From NCBI GenBank assembly GCA_963697565.1, contig CAVOOM010000003.1:1-64000 (forward strand): DNA of 64,000 nt, written 5' to 3'. The notes beneath the pieces are model-generated. The model had not been told where the DNA came from. It ran no database searches and saw nothing but the letters and a program-made list of their open reading frames with translations. The position numbers and the translations under genes are program-made. The DNA comes from CAWFSE01 sp963697565 (GTDB lineage Bacteria > Actinomycetota > Actinomycetes > CAVWCF01). Each line of letters starts with the position of its first letter. Position 1 is the stretch's first letter. Shown piece after piece: positions 13,402-22,759 of the stretch.

Positions 13402-14162
13402 TGACCGCCACGGCAGCCACCGGCTACAAGTCGAAGTCCTCGACGGCGCACATCGCCCTCGACGTCGAGCTCAAGATCCGGCGCTACAACCCGGAGACCG
13501 ACGAGGACGCCCACTGGGAGTCGTTCACGGTCAGCTGCTACCCCACCGACCGCATCCTGGACGCGCTGCACAAGATCAAGTGGGAGCAGGACGGCACGCT
13601 GACCTTCCGCCGCTCCTGCGGGCACGGCATCTGCGGGTCCGACGCGATCCGGATCAACGGCCGCAACCGGCTGGCCTGCAAGACGCTCATCAAGGACCTC
13701 GAGATCGGCAAGCCGATCGTCGTCGAGGCGATCAAGGGCCTGCCGCTGGAGAAGGACCTCGTCGTCGACATGGACCCCTTCTTCACGGCGTACCGCGACG
13801 TGATGCCCTTCCTCATCACCCAGGGCAACGAGCCGACCAAGGAGCGCCTGCAGTCCGCGAAGGACCGCGCGCGCTTCGACGACACCACCAAGTGCATCCT
13901 GTGCGCGGCCTGCACCACGTCCTGCCCGGTGTTCTGGACCGATGGGCAGTACTTCGGGCCGGCGGCCATCGTCAACGCCCACCGGTTCATCTTCGACAGC
14001 CGCGACGAGGGCTCCGAGCAGCGCCTGGAGATCCTCAACGACAAGGAGGGCGTGTGGCGCTGCCGCACGACCTTCAACTGCACCGAGGCGTGCCCGCGCG
14101 GCATCGAGGTCACCAAGGCGATCCAAGAGGTCAAGCGCGCTTTGATCTTCCGCCGCATCTGA
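13401..14162 (+). CDS. sdhB: Succinate dehydrogenase iron-sulfur subunit
   Basis: Carries electrons from SdhA flavin to the membrane anchor. 253 residues with all three cluster motifs: [2Fe-2S] SCGHGICGSDAIRINGRNRL followed by the fourth Cys, [4Fe-4S] CILCAACTTSCP, and [3Fe-4S] CRTTFNCTEACPRGI. The reading is intact. It is the last gene of sdhCDAB; the start overlaps the sdhA stop (TGATG). A short gap of 43 bases separates it from the carboxypeptidase gene, with no obvious hairpin. Confidence 0.95.
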
Positions 14163-14205
14163 CCCCGGCACGGGATCCGCCCGCGCTCACGTACCCTCGG
14201 TGCCC

Positions 14206-15348
14206 ATGAACCCGCTCCCCCGTCGAGTCGCAGCGGCCGCCGCCGCTGCCCTCGTCGCGGGGAGCGCCGCGCTCGCCGGGGCGGCTCCCGCCTCGGCCGA
14301 GGGGCCGCTCGGGGGGCCGCGTCTCGCCGAGCCCGGGGTGGTCTGGGACGGCGCCGCCACCCCGCCCCCGGACCTCGCCGCCACCTTCGTGCTGGCCGAT
14401 GCCGGCAGCGGCGCGATCCTGGCCGCCAAGGACGCGCACGCCGCGCGCCCCCCGGCCAGCACGCTCAAGGCCCTGACCGCGCTGACCGTCCTGCCGCGGC
14501 TCGACCCGTCGGCGGTCTACACCGCGGTGTACGACGACGCCGCCCAGGAGGGCAGCAAGGCCGGCATGGTCGTCGGGGCCCCCTACACCGTCACCGACCT
14601 GCTCCACGGGATGCTGCTGCCCAGCGGCAACGACGCGGCGCACGGGCTCGGCAACGCCAACGGCGGCGTCCCGCAGACCGTCGAGCAGATGAACGCCGAG
14701 GCACGCCGCATCCAGGCCCTGGACACCGTCGCGGTGAACACCAGCGGGCTGGACGCGCCCGGGCAGGTCTCCAGCGCGTACGACCTGGCCCTGATCGGCC
14801 GGGCCGGGCTGGGCCGCCCAGACTTCCGGGCCCTGGTCTCGCTCAAGTCGGCCGACTTCCCGGGGGCGCCGACCGCTGACGGCTCGCCGCGGCCCACCTT
14901 CAAGATCTACACCCAGAACAAGCTGCTCATCGACGGCTACCCCGGCGCGGTCGGCGTCAAGACCGGCTACACGACGCAGGCCGGTCGGACGTACGTGGGC
15001 GCCGCCGAGCGCGACGGCCGCCTGCTGGTCGTGTCGATGATGGGCATCGCGGGCAAGACCGAGCCGGCCGCGGCCGCGCTGCTCGACTGGGGCTTCAGCC
15101 AGGCCGCGGCCGCCAAGCCCGTGGGTGCGCTCGTCGACCCGGTCAAGGCCACCTCCTCCCCGTCCCCCGCGGCTTCGCCGGCGGCGGGCAAGGCGGCGTT
15201 GCCCGCCGTTCTGCCAGCCGAGCCGGCCGCCTCCGGCGGTCGCCCGGGCTGGGCCGTGGCCGCCGGCGCCCTGCTCGTGTGCGCCGGGGTGATGCTGGTC
15301 GGCTTCGGGATCGTGCGCGACCGGCGCTCGCCGATCCGCCGCCGCTGA
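14206..15348 (+). CDS. D-alanyl-D-alanine carboxypeptidase (class C low-mass PBP, DacA type)
   Basis: Secreted, membrane-anchored serine enzyme trimming the terminal D-Ala of peptidoglycan stem peptides. An Ala-rich signal peptide (residues 1-30, cut after ASA) is followed by the three penicillin-binding motifs: SxxK in PASTLKALTALTV, SxN in LLPSGNDAAHGL, and KTG in GVKTGYTTQAGRTYVG. A Pro/Ser/Ala linker precedes a C-terminal membrane helix (WAVAAGALLVCAGVMLVGFG) and an Arg-rich tail. 380 residues. ATG 14206 is chosen over a GTG two codons upstream; neither has a good ribosome site. It may read through from sdh. Confidence 0.92.
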   Translation: MNPLPRRVAAAAAAALVAGSAALAGAAPASAEGPLGGPRLAEPGVVWDGAATPPPDLAATFVLADAGSGAILAAKDAHAARPPASTLKALTALTVLPRLDPSAVYTAVYDDAAQEGSKAGMVVGAPYTVTDLLHGMLLPSGNDAAHGLGNANGGVPQTVEQMNAEARRIQALDTVAVNTSGLDAPGQVSSAYDLALIGRAGLGRPDFRALVSLKSADFPGAPTADGSPRPTFKIYTQNKLLIDGYPGAVGVKTGYTTQAGRTYVGAAERDGRLLVVSMMGIAGKTEPAAAALLDWGFSQAAAAKPVGALVDPVKATSSPSPAASPAAGKAALPAVLPAEPAASGGRPGWAVAAGALLVCAGVMLVGFGIVRDRRSPIRRR

Positions 15349-15357
15349 CCCGTTCGG

Positions 15358-16242
15358 CTAGGAGGGGTCCGGCGCCGGCTCGGCGGTGGCCCCCCAGGCG
15401 GTCACCAGCAAGGTCAGCCGCGACACCAGATTGATCCAGATCAGCAGGCCGATGGTCACGGCGAAGACGCCGTACACCGGGTTGGCCAGCGAGGGCGCCA
15501 CGATCAGCGAGCCGGCCCAGGTGAGCCCCGCGAAGCCCACCCCGCCCAGGGCCGCGCACTGCAGGTGCAGCCCCGCGCGCAGCTCCAGGCCCGGCAGCCG
15601 CCAGAGCATCAGCCACCACAGCACCACGTCCACCAGCAGCACGGCCACCAGCCCGACGGCCTGGACCACGAGCGAGTCGAGGCGGCCCTCCACGCCCAGG
15701 GCGTCGAGCAGCCAGCTGGACGCGCTGAGCAGGATGCTCGAGGCCGCCAGCGACACCAGCAAACCGACGCCGAGGATGAGGAGCACCCCCAGGTCGCGCA
15801 ACCGGCGGAGCAGCCAGCGATCACGCTTGATGGGGACGCGCGCGACCGTCCGCATCGACTCGCGCATGGCCCAGACCCAGCGCACCCCCGCGTAGACGAG
15901 CAGCACAAGGCTCACCAGGCCGATCGTGGTGAGCGTGGCCGCCCCCGGGGCGACCAGGGACTCGAGGTTGTCCCCGGCGATGCCCGGGAGGGCGGCCTGC
16001 AGCCCGTCCAGCAGCCGCTGGCGCAGCTCCGGGAAGACCCCGCCGATGACCCCGACCACCGTGTAGACCAGCGCGGCCAGCGGGAACAGCGCCAGGAAGG
16101 CGTAGTACGTCATGCCGGCCGCCAGGCGCCAGCCCCGCACGGTCGAGTCGCGCACCGCGACCCGCCAGGCATGGTCGAGCACGGGTCGCCCCTCGACCCA
16201 CGGCCGCACCCGGGCGAACAGCTCGGTCGGCTCGTCGGTCAT
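15358..16242 (-). CDS. YihY/BrkB family membrane protein
   Basis: Integral membrane protein of unknown function, 294 residues with six predicted helices. Family features: the cytoplasmic start with DSTVRGWRLAAGMTYYAFLA, helix two running into FPLAALVYTVVGVIGG, and the late motif YGVFAVTIGLLIWINLVSRL. Some members were once called ribonuclease BN, which is not supported. It lies in a short minus-strand group with the 2H phosphoesterase (4-base ATGA overlap at 16239-16242) and trpS, so it is likely co-transcribed. It is convergent with the carboxypeptidase gene; only nine bases separate their stops. Confidence 0.88.
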   Translation of the reverse strand: MTDEPTELFARVRPWVEGRPVLDHAWRVAVRDSTVRGWRLAAGMTYYAFLALFPLAALVYTVVGVIGGVFPELRQRLLDGLQAALPGIAGDNLESLVAPGAATLTTIGLVSLVLLVYAGVRWVWAMRESMRTVARVPIKRDRWLLRRLRDLGVLLILGVGLLVSLAASSILLSASSWLLDALGVEGRLDSLVVQAVGLVAVLLVDVVLWWLMLWRLPGLELRAGLHLQCAALGGVGFAGLTWAGSLIVAPSLANPVYGVFAVTIGLLIWINLVSRLTLLVTAWGATAEPAPDPS

Positions 16243-16805
16243 TCGCGGGCCTGGGGGAGCGGCCCCAGCGGCTCCGGGCCGAAGACGAAGTCGCGCTGCG
16301 GCCGCCAGACACCCTCGACGTGCTCGTACAGGGTGAAGCCCCAGACGTCGAAGCGGGCGTCGAAGCCGCCCAACTCCTCGAAGGCCAGGTCGAGCTGCTC
16401 CTCGGCCACATCGTGGGCCACCGTGACGTGCGGGTGGTACGGGAAGTGCAGGGCGCGTTCGAGGATGCCGGAGCGCACCCGCTGCTCGACCGACTCGCAG
16501 CCGCTGATGCCTTGGGCCAGGGCGACGTAGACCACGGGCGAGACCGGCCGGAAGGTGCCCGTCCCGCGCAGCCGCATCGAGAAGGACTGCGAGCCCTCGG
16601 CCGACTGCGACAGGTGGCGCTCGACCTCGGGCAGCACGCCGTGGTCCACGGTCGTCGGCGGGAGCACCGTCACGTGGGTGGGGATGGCATGCGCCAACGG
16701 GTCGCCGTAGCGCTCGCGATGGCTCTGCAGCACGGAGCCCCAGGGGTCGGGGATCGGGATCGCGACGCCGATCACCCGCGCCGTCGACGCATCGAGCATG
16801 GCCAC
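16239..16805 (-). CDS. 2'-5' RNA ligase/2H phosphoesterase family protein
   Basis: 188 residues with the two catalytic HxT motifs of the 2H superfamily: IPTHVTVLPP near residues 41-50 and PYHPHVTVAHD near 122-132. Members act on 2',3'-cyclic phosphates or 2'-5' linkages; the true substrate is usually unknown, and the ligase name is historical. Stop overlaps the YihY start by four bases and the gene begins 12 bases after trpS, so the three form one unit. A link to tRNA metabolism through trpS is possible but not shown. The start could also be the second Met, two codons in. Confidence 0.82.
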   Translation of the reverse strand: MAMLDASTARVIGVAIPIPDPWGSVLQSHRERYGDPLAHAIPTHVTVLPPTTVDHGVLPEVERHLSQSAEGSQSFSMRLRGTGTFRPVSPVVYVALAQGISGCESVEQRVRSGILERALHFPYHPHVTVAHDVAEEQLDLAFEELGGFDARFDVWGFTLYEHVEGVWRPQRDFVFGPEPLGPLPQARE

Positions 16806-16816
16806 CGTCCTGCCGC

Positions 16817-17875
16817 TCAGCCCCGCGCCGCCACGCCGGGGGGCGCCAGCCGGACGAAGCCGACCCGCTCGTACACCTCGGCGACGGTCTGGGCGGCCAC
16901 CTCGCGCGCCTTGGCCGCCCCGATCGACATCAGCCGCACCAGCTCCGCCTCGTCCGCGAGGAGCTCCTGGGTCCGCTCCTGGAAGGGCCGGATGAACTCG
17001 ACCACGACCTCGGCCACGTCCTTCTTCAGGTCGCCGTAGCCGCGGCCCGCGTAGTCCTCGACCAGCGCCTCGACGGGACGACCGGTCAGCGCGGCGAGCA
17101 TGCCCAGGAGGTTGGAGACGCCGGGCTTGGCCTCGGGGTCGTAGCGGATCTCGCGCTCGCTGTCGGTGACCGCGCTCTTGACCTTCTTCGCGGTCACGGC
17201 GAGGTCGTCGAGCAAGAAGACCGCGCCGGTCGGGGCGGACTTCGACATCTTCGCGGTGGGGTCCTGCAGGTCGAGGATCTTGGCGGTGTCCTTGGGGATG
17301 TAGGACTGCGGCAGCGTGAAGGTGCGCCCGAACCGGCTGTTGAACCGCTGCGCGAGGTCACGGGTGAGCTCGAGGTGCTGGCGCTGGTCCTCGCCGATCG
17401 GGACCTGGTCGGCTTGGTAGACCAGGATGTCGGCGGCCTGCAGGATCGGGTACGTGAACAGCCCGACCGTCGCGCGGTCGGCGCCCTCCTTGCCCGACTT
17501 GTCCTTGAACTGGGTCATCCGAGCCGCCTCGCCGAAGCCGGCCATGCACCCCATCACCCAGGCCAGCTCGGTGTGCTCGGGCACATGGCTCTGGACGAAC
17601 AGCGAGCAGCGCTCCGGGTCGAGGCCTGCGGCGACCAGTTGGGCGAAGGACAGGATCGTGTTGCGGCGAAGCTCGACCGGGTTGTGCTCCACGGTGATCG
17701 CGTGCAGGTCGACGACGCAGTAGAACGCGTCGTGGGTCTCCTGCATCGCCACCCAGTTGCGGACCGCGCCGAGGTAGTTGCCGATGTGGATCGAGCCGAA
17801 CGTCGGCTGGATCCCGGACAGGACCCGAGGTCGGGTATGCGAGGGGGCACCGGGCTGCGCGGACATGACCGGCAT
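16817..17875 (-). CDS. trpS: Tryptophanyl-tRNA synthetase
   Basis: Charges tRNA-Trp in the cytosol. 352 residues, class I fold: RVLSGIQPTFGSIHIGNYLG holds the HIGH-type motif (HIGN) and KMSKSAPTG the KMSKS loop. Other family marks are YPILQAADILVYQADQVPIG and EDQRQHLELTRDLAQRFNSR. Intact. The ATG at 17875 has no clear Shine-Dalgarno and a second ATG three codons downstream is an equal candidate. It follows the CNNM gene by 34 bases on the same strand. Confidence 0.95.
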   Translation of the reverse strand: MPVMSAQPGAPSHTRPRVLSGIQPTFGSIHIGNYLGAVRNWVAMQETHDAFYCVVDLHAITVEHNPVELRRNTILSFAQLVAAGLDPERCSLFVQSHVPEHTELAWVMGCMAGFGEAARMTQFKDKSGKEGADRATVGLFTYPILQAADILVYQADQVPIGEDQRQHLELTRDLAQRFNSRFGRTFTLPQSYIPKDTAKILDLQDPTAKMSKSAPTGAVFLLDDLAVTAKKVKSAVTDSEREIRYDPEAKPGVSNLLGMLAALTGRPVEALVEDYAGRGYGDLKKDVAEVVVEFIRPFQERTQELLADEAELVRLMSIGAAKAREVAAQTVAEVYERVGFVRLAPPGVAARG

Positions 17876-17909
17876 TCTGTCAGCCGACCCGCCGCCGGCC
17901 GTTCGCGCG

Positions 17910-19239
17910 TCAGCCCTCGGCGTGGCCGCCGGCCTGCTCCTCCGGCTCGACCGCCTCCGCGGGGCCCGCGGCGGCGGTCACCCGCACCCGCGCAAGCCGC
18001 CGCCCGTCGAGCGCCACCACGGCGTACACGTGGCCGGCGGCCTCGACGACGTCCCCTAGCCGGGGCAGCCGGCCGAGGGCAGCGACCACGAACCCGGCCA
18101 CGGTGTCGTACGGCCCATCCGGCAGCTCGAAGCCTGCCTCCTCGGCGAACTCGTCCAGGTTGAGCAGCCCGTCGACCTCGAGCTCGCCGCCGTGGCGGCG
18201 GGTCTCGGCCGCCAGCGGGTCGTACTCGTCGCGGATGTCGCCGATGAGCTCCTCGACGAGGTCCTCGAGGGTGACGATCCCGGCCGTCCCGCCGTACTCG
18301 TCGACGACGATCGCCAGGTGCTGCCCCTCCGAGCGCATCTCGGTCAGCGCCGGCAGGACCTGCTTGCTGTCCGGGCAGCCGCAGCACCGCGCGGGCGAGC
18401 TCGCCGACCCGCACGGAGCGCCCGGCCAGGTCGGGGTTGAACAGGTCGCGCACGTGGACGAAGCCGATGACGTCGTCGGGCGAGCCGTCGATCACGGGGT
18501 AGCGACTGTGCGCCTGGACTGCGGCCTCCCGGGTCGCCTTGAACACCGGGATCGAGGCGTCGAGGAAGTCCACCTCGGTGCGGGGCAGCATCACCTCGCG
18601 AAGCGAGCGGTCGCCGGCCTCGAAGATCTCCTCGATCAGCCTGCGCTCCTCCGGCTCCAGCGACTCGTGCCCGGCGACCAGCGTCCGCAGCTCCTCGTCC
18701 GACATCGCCTCGCGGTTGACGTGGGGGTCGCCGCCAAGCAGCCGCACCACGCCGTTGGTGCTCACACTAAGCAGCCAGACCAGCGGGCGCGCGAGCCGGG
18801 CGAAGGCGTCGATGACCGGCGCCACCAACAGGGCCAGCGACTCGGCGCGCTGCAGCGCGAGGCGCTTGGGCACCAGCTCGCCGAAGACCAGCGAGAGGTA
18901 CGAGATGAGCACCGTGATGCCGACCAGGGCGACCGTGTTCGCCGCGCCCTTGGACAGCCCCCAGCCCTCGAGGACCGGGGCCAGGTCGTCGGCCAGCGTC
19001 GCGGCGCCGAAGGCCGCCGACAGGAACCCGGCGAAGGTCACCCCGATCTGCAGCGCGGCGAGGTAGCGGTTGGGGTTGGCCGCGAGGGACTTCAGCCGGG
19101 GCCCGCGCTTGCCTCCTTGGGCCAGGGCGTTGATCTGGCTCTCGCGCAGGGAGACCAAAGCCATCTCGCTGGCGGCGAAGAACCCGCCCACCAGGATGAA
19201 GACCAGCACCAGGGCGATGTTGGCCAGCGTCGAGGTCAC
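17910..19239 (-). CDS. CNNM/CBS-domain hemolysin family protein (CorC/HlyC type), one frameshift
   Basis: Membrane protein of the family linked to Mg2+/Co2+ homeostasis. The N-terminal DUF21 domain has four hydrophobic segments (ALVLVFILVGGFFAASEMAL, AALQIGVTFAGFLSAAFG, ITVLISYLSLVFGELVPKRL), then GHESLEPEERRLIEEIFEAG and a pair of CBS repeats (MLPRTEVDFLDAS; SRYPVIDGSPDDVIGFVHVR; AIVVDEYGGTAGIVTLEDLV), then a CorC/HlyC C-terminal domain (LDEFAEEAGFELPDGPYDTV). A frame change near 18370 falls between the CBS halves. Start GTG 19239; about 442 codons. The transported ion is inferred from the family only. Confidence 0.88.
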
Positions 19240-19240
19240 A

Positions 19241-20649
19241 TCAGCGATCGTACGGAGTCCCGCCTGCGGCGAGCGCGAGGAGGCGTCGGTAGGAGGCCAT
19301 CCCCTCGGCGTCGAGGTCGGCGATCGAGTCGCTGAGGCTGGCCAGGCCACCGCTTCGCGCCACCCGCTCGACGAAGGCGGCCCAGTCGGCCCGGTGCTCC
19401 ATCCACGGCCGGGCGAGCAGGCAGTCGGGGTCGACCACCCACCACGCGTCCGACCACAGCCGCGACTGGGTGGTGGCCCGGGCGGCGCGGCCCCCGGGCT
19501 GCGCCCAGTCCCCCTCGTACGGCTCCCACGCCGGGTTGACGTCGGGGCCGACCCGCATGGCGTCGACCAGGCCGGCGCTGGCCTGCTGCGGCGCCCCGCA
19601 CCCGAGCAGGTAGGCCTCCGGGCCGATCGCCTCGCGGATCAGCCGGAGCCCCTCGCGGTAGGCCGTGACGCCATCGACGTCTGCGTGCCGGCGGCCCTCG
19701 ATCGCGCCGGCGAAGACGAAGTCCACCTTGTGGTAGTCGATGCCCGCCGCCGCGAAACCACCGAAGAGGGCCCGCAGGTGGTCGGCGGCGGCCGGGTGCG
19801 TGGCGTCCAGCGCGTAGAGCGGCTGCAGCCAGTGCTCGGCGACCACGAGCGGCTCGCCGTCGTCGCCGCGCACGAGCCACTCGGGGTGCTCGCGGGCGAG
19901 CGCGCTCTGCCCGCCGGCGAAGAACGGCGCGGTCCACAGCCCGGTGCGGAACCCGAGGCCGCGCAGCCGGCCGGCCGTCGCGGCCAGCGAGCCGAAGCGG
20001 TCGGACCGCTCGACCCAGTCGCCGATCTCCTGCTGCCAGCCGTCGTCGATCTGCACGACCTCGACGGGCAGCTCGGCTGCGGCCAGCGCCTCGGCCTCGG
20101 CGAGCACCGCCGGCTCGGCGACCTCGGTCCAGTACTGGTACCAGGAGCACCAGACGGTGGGAGCCGGCCGAACGCCGGGCAGGCCGGCCCGCTCGGCCCA
20201 GCCCTGCGCCCACGTGCGGATGGCGGCCTGCATCGCCCCCGGCAGCGCGTACGCGTCGTCGTCACCCGGGCCGGCGGACTCCGCCGGGGCGCCCTCGATG
20301 GTCAGCACCTCGACGAGGTCGGGCCGGTCGGTGGCGATCTCCACCGCTCCCCCGCGGTCCACGGCACGGACCTGCGGTACGGCGGCGGACGGGGTGGCCT
20401 GCGCCACGACCGTCACCGGGCCGTCGCCCTCCCCGACGGCGAGCAGCCCCTCGCCCTGGAAGCCGGCGCCCGGCGCCGGGGCCTGCGCGCGGTAGCAGAG
20501 CCGCTGGGCGCGCTCCCCCGTCGGTCGGCGCGGCGCGTCGTCGAGGCCGTACGCCGCCGACGGCGACCAGGACTGCCAGCCCTGCTCGAAGACGCGCACG
20601 TCGCCCGCCGCTCGTACGGGACCCGGGCGATCGGCTCGAAGGTCGGCAT
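19241..20649 (-). CDS. Alpha-galactosidase-like glycoside hydrolase family 36 protein
   Basis: Hydrolyses terminal alpha-galactosides or related alpha-glycosides. The barrel is recognisable from TVWCSWYQYWTEV, VVQIDDGWQQEIGDW, GFRTGLWTAPFF, IDYHKVDFVFAGA with the likely nucleophile Asp in KVDF, and MRVGPDVNP with the likely acid/base Asp. About 469 codons, shorter than classic GH36 enzymes of around 700, so the N-terminal beta-supersandwich is reduced. The start ATG 20649 (PTFEPIARVPYERRA) joins the main frame near 20600. No signal peptide, so it acts inside the cell. No sugar transporter lies beside it. Confidence 0.82.
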
Positions 20650-20670
20650 CCCCCGATCGTGCCAGCCCCG

Positions 20671-21492
20671 CTAGCGGAAGCGGGCGGTCACCGGCGCGTG
20701 GTCGCTCCACCGCTCGGCGTACGACGGCGCGCGCCCGACGGCGACGTCGGCCAGCCGGCGGGCCAGCCCGGGCGTGGCGAGCAGGTAGTCGATCCGCCAG
20801 CCGGTGTCGGTGTCGAACGCCTGGCCGCGCCAGGACCACCAGGTGTACGGGCCCGTCGACGTCCCCGGCGTGGGCGCGGCCGAGGTCGGTCCACCGCAGC
20901 GGCCCGAGCCAGTCGGTCCAGGTAGGCCTGCTCGCTGGGCAGGTAGCCGGCCTTGCCGCGGTTGCCCTTGAAGTTCTTCAGGTCGCGCTGGCGGTGGGCG
21001 ATGTTCAGGTCGCCCCCGACGACGGCCTCGCCGCGGCGGCGGGCCGCCCGGCGGCTGAGGGCCGCGAGCCGCTCGCCCATGGCGTCCAGGAAGCGGTGCT
21101 TCTCGTCCTGCCGCTCGGTCTCGGCCTCGCCGGTGTGCACGTAGACGCTCGCCAGAGTGACCCGCCCGGAGACGGCGTCGTCGAGGTCGACCTCCAGCCA
21201 CCGGCCCTGCGCCGTCGAACTCCGCCGAGCCCAGGCCCTCCCGGATCGCGGTGGGCTGGGCCTTGGTGAGGATCGCCACCCCGGCCCGGCCGAAGCGGGC
21301 GGCCGGGCTGTGGGCCACGTGCCAACCCGCCAGCGGCGTGCCGGCGAGCGCCTCGTGCAGCTGCGCGTGGGTCGCGCGCACCTCCTGCAGCAGGAGCGCG
21401 TCGGCCCGGGCGGCCGCGAGCCAGGCGAGCCCGCCCCTGCGCTCCGCGGCGCGGATCCCGTTGACGTTGGCGGTGACGACGGTGAGCGGCAC
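20671..21492 (-). CDS. xth: Exodeoxyribonuclease III, two frameshifts
   Basis: Apurinic/apyrimidinic endonuclease and 3'-5' exonuclease of base-excision repair. Motifs in order: TVVTANVNGIRAAERRG, LLLQEVRATHAQL with the metal-binding Glu, then after a frame change near 21215 GRVTLASVYVHTGEAE, VVGGDLNIAHRQRDLKNFKG with the catalytic Asp/Asn pair, then after a change near 20905 TWWSWRGQAFDTDTGWRIDY and RWSDHAPVTARF with the catalytic Asp-His. Start GTG 21492, stop 20671; about 273 codons, normal for the family. It begins ten bases after icd in the same direction. Confidence 0.92.
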   Translation of the reverse strand: MPLTVVTANVNGIRAAERRGGLAWLAAARADALLLQEVRATHAQLHEALAGTPLAGWHVAHSPAARFGRAGVAILTKAQPTAIREGLGSAEFDGAGPVAGGRPRRRRLRAGHSGERLRAHRRGRDRAAGREAPLPGRHGRAARGPQPPGGPPPRRGRRRGRPEHRPPPARPEELQGQPRQGRLPAQRAGLPGPTGSGRCGGPTSAAPTPGTSTGPYTWWSWRGQAFDTDTGWRIDYLLATPGLARRLADVAVGRAPSYAERWSDHAPVTARFR

Positions 21493-21501
21493 ACGCGGCG
21501 G

Positions 21502-22719
21502 TCAGGCGGCCATGGCCTTCTGCAGGTTGGCGTTGATCGCCTCGAGGAACTTCTCGGTGGTCAGCCACGGGGCGTCCGGGCCGATGAGCAGCGCGAGGTC
21601 CTTGGTCATCTGGCCGGACTCGACCGTCTCGACGCAGACCCGCTCGAGGGTCTCGGCGAAGCGGACCAGCTCGGCGTTGCCGTCGAGCGTGCCGCGGTGC
21701 TGCAGGCCGCGCGTCCAGGCGAAGATCGACGCGATCGGGTTGGTCGAGGTGGGCTTGCCCTGCTGGTGCTGGCGGTAGTGGCGGGTGACCGTGCCGTGGG
21801 CGGCCTCGGCCTCGACGGTCTTGCCGTCCGGGGTCATCAGCACCGACGTCATCAGGCCGAGCGAGCCGAAGCCCTGGGCCACGGTGTCGGACTGCACGTC
21901 GCCGTCGTAGTTCTTGCAGGCCCAGACGTAGCCGCCCTCCCACTTGAGCGCGGCGGCCACCATGTCGTCGATCAGCCGGTGCTCGTAGGTGATGCCCGCC
22001 GCCTCGAACTCGGCCTTGAACTCGGCCTCGTAGACCTCGGCGAACAGGTCCTTGAACCGGCCGTCGTAGGCCTTGAGGATGGTGTTCTTGGTCGACAGGT
22101 AGACCGGGTAGTGCCGGGCGAGGCCGTAGCGCATCGAGGCGCGGGCGAAGTCGCGGATCGACTCGTCGAGGTTGTACATCGCCATCGCGACGCCGCCGCC
22201 GGGGAAGTCGAAGACGTTGAACTCCATCGGCTCCGAGCCGTCGGCCGGGGTGAAGGTCAAGGTCAGCGTGCCGGGGCCGGGGACCACGAAGTCGGTGGCG
22301 CGGTACTGGTCGCCGAAGGCGTGGCGGCCGACGACGATCGGCTGGGTCCAGCCCGGCACCAGGCGCGGCACGTTGGACATGATGATCGGCTCGCGGAAGA
22401 TGACCCCGCCGAGGATGTTGCGGATCGTGCCGTTGGGCGACTTCCACATCTTCTTGAGGCCGAACTCCTCCACCCGGGCCTCGTCCGGGGTGATCGTGGC
22501 GCACTTGACGCCCACGCCGTGGCGCTGGATCGCGTGGGCCGCGTCGATGGTCACCTGGTCGTCGGTGGCGTCGCGGTGCTCGATGCTGAGGTCGTAGTAC
22601 TCCAGCTCGAGGTCGAGGTAGGGCAGGATCAGCTGGTCCTTGATGAACTGCCAGATGATCCGGGTCATCTCGTCGCCGTCGAGCTCGACGACGACGCCGT
22701 CGACCTTGATCTTGCTCAT
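21502..22719 (-). CDS. icd: NADP-dependent isocitrate dehydrogenase (homodimeric type)
   Basis: TCA-cycle enzyme converting isocitrate to 2-oxoglutarate and making NADPH. 405 intact residues of the eukaryote-like dimeric class, not the 80-kDa monomer of some actinomycetes. Motifs: VELDGDEMTRIIWQFIKD, WKSPNGTIRNILGGVIFREP with the substrate Ser/Arg residues, and metal and cofactor region KNYDGDVQSDTVAQGFGSLG followed by EAEAAHGTVTRHYRQHQQGK. ATG 22719 follows GAGGAGA. It lies 41 bases after mdh, and they are probably co-transcribed as a TCA pair. Confidence 0.96.
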   Translation of the reverse strand: MSKIKVDGVVVELDGDEMTRIIWQFIKDQLILPYLDLELEYYDLSIEHRDATDDQVTIDAAHAIQRHGVGVKCATITPDEARVEEFGLKKMWKSPNGTIRNILGGVIFREPIIMSNVPRLVPGWTQPIVVGRHAFGDQYRATDFVVPGPGTLTLTFTPADGSEPMEFNVFDFPGGGVAMAMYNLDESIRDFARASMRYGLARHYPVYLSTKNTILKAYDGRFKDLFAEVYEAEFKAEFEAAGITYEHRLIDDMVAAALKWEGGYVWACKNYDGDVQSDTVAQGFGSLGLMTSVLMTPDGKTVEAEAAHGTVTRHYRQHQQGKPTSTNPIASIFAWTRGLQHRGTLDGNAELVRFAETLERVCVETVESGQMTKDLALLIGPDAPWLTTEKFLEAINANLQKAMAA

Positions 22720-22759
22720 GCGGTGGTCTCCTCGCGGGGGCGGCTCAGGGTTGGACGGA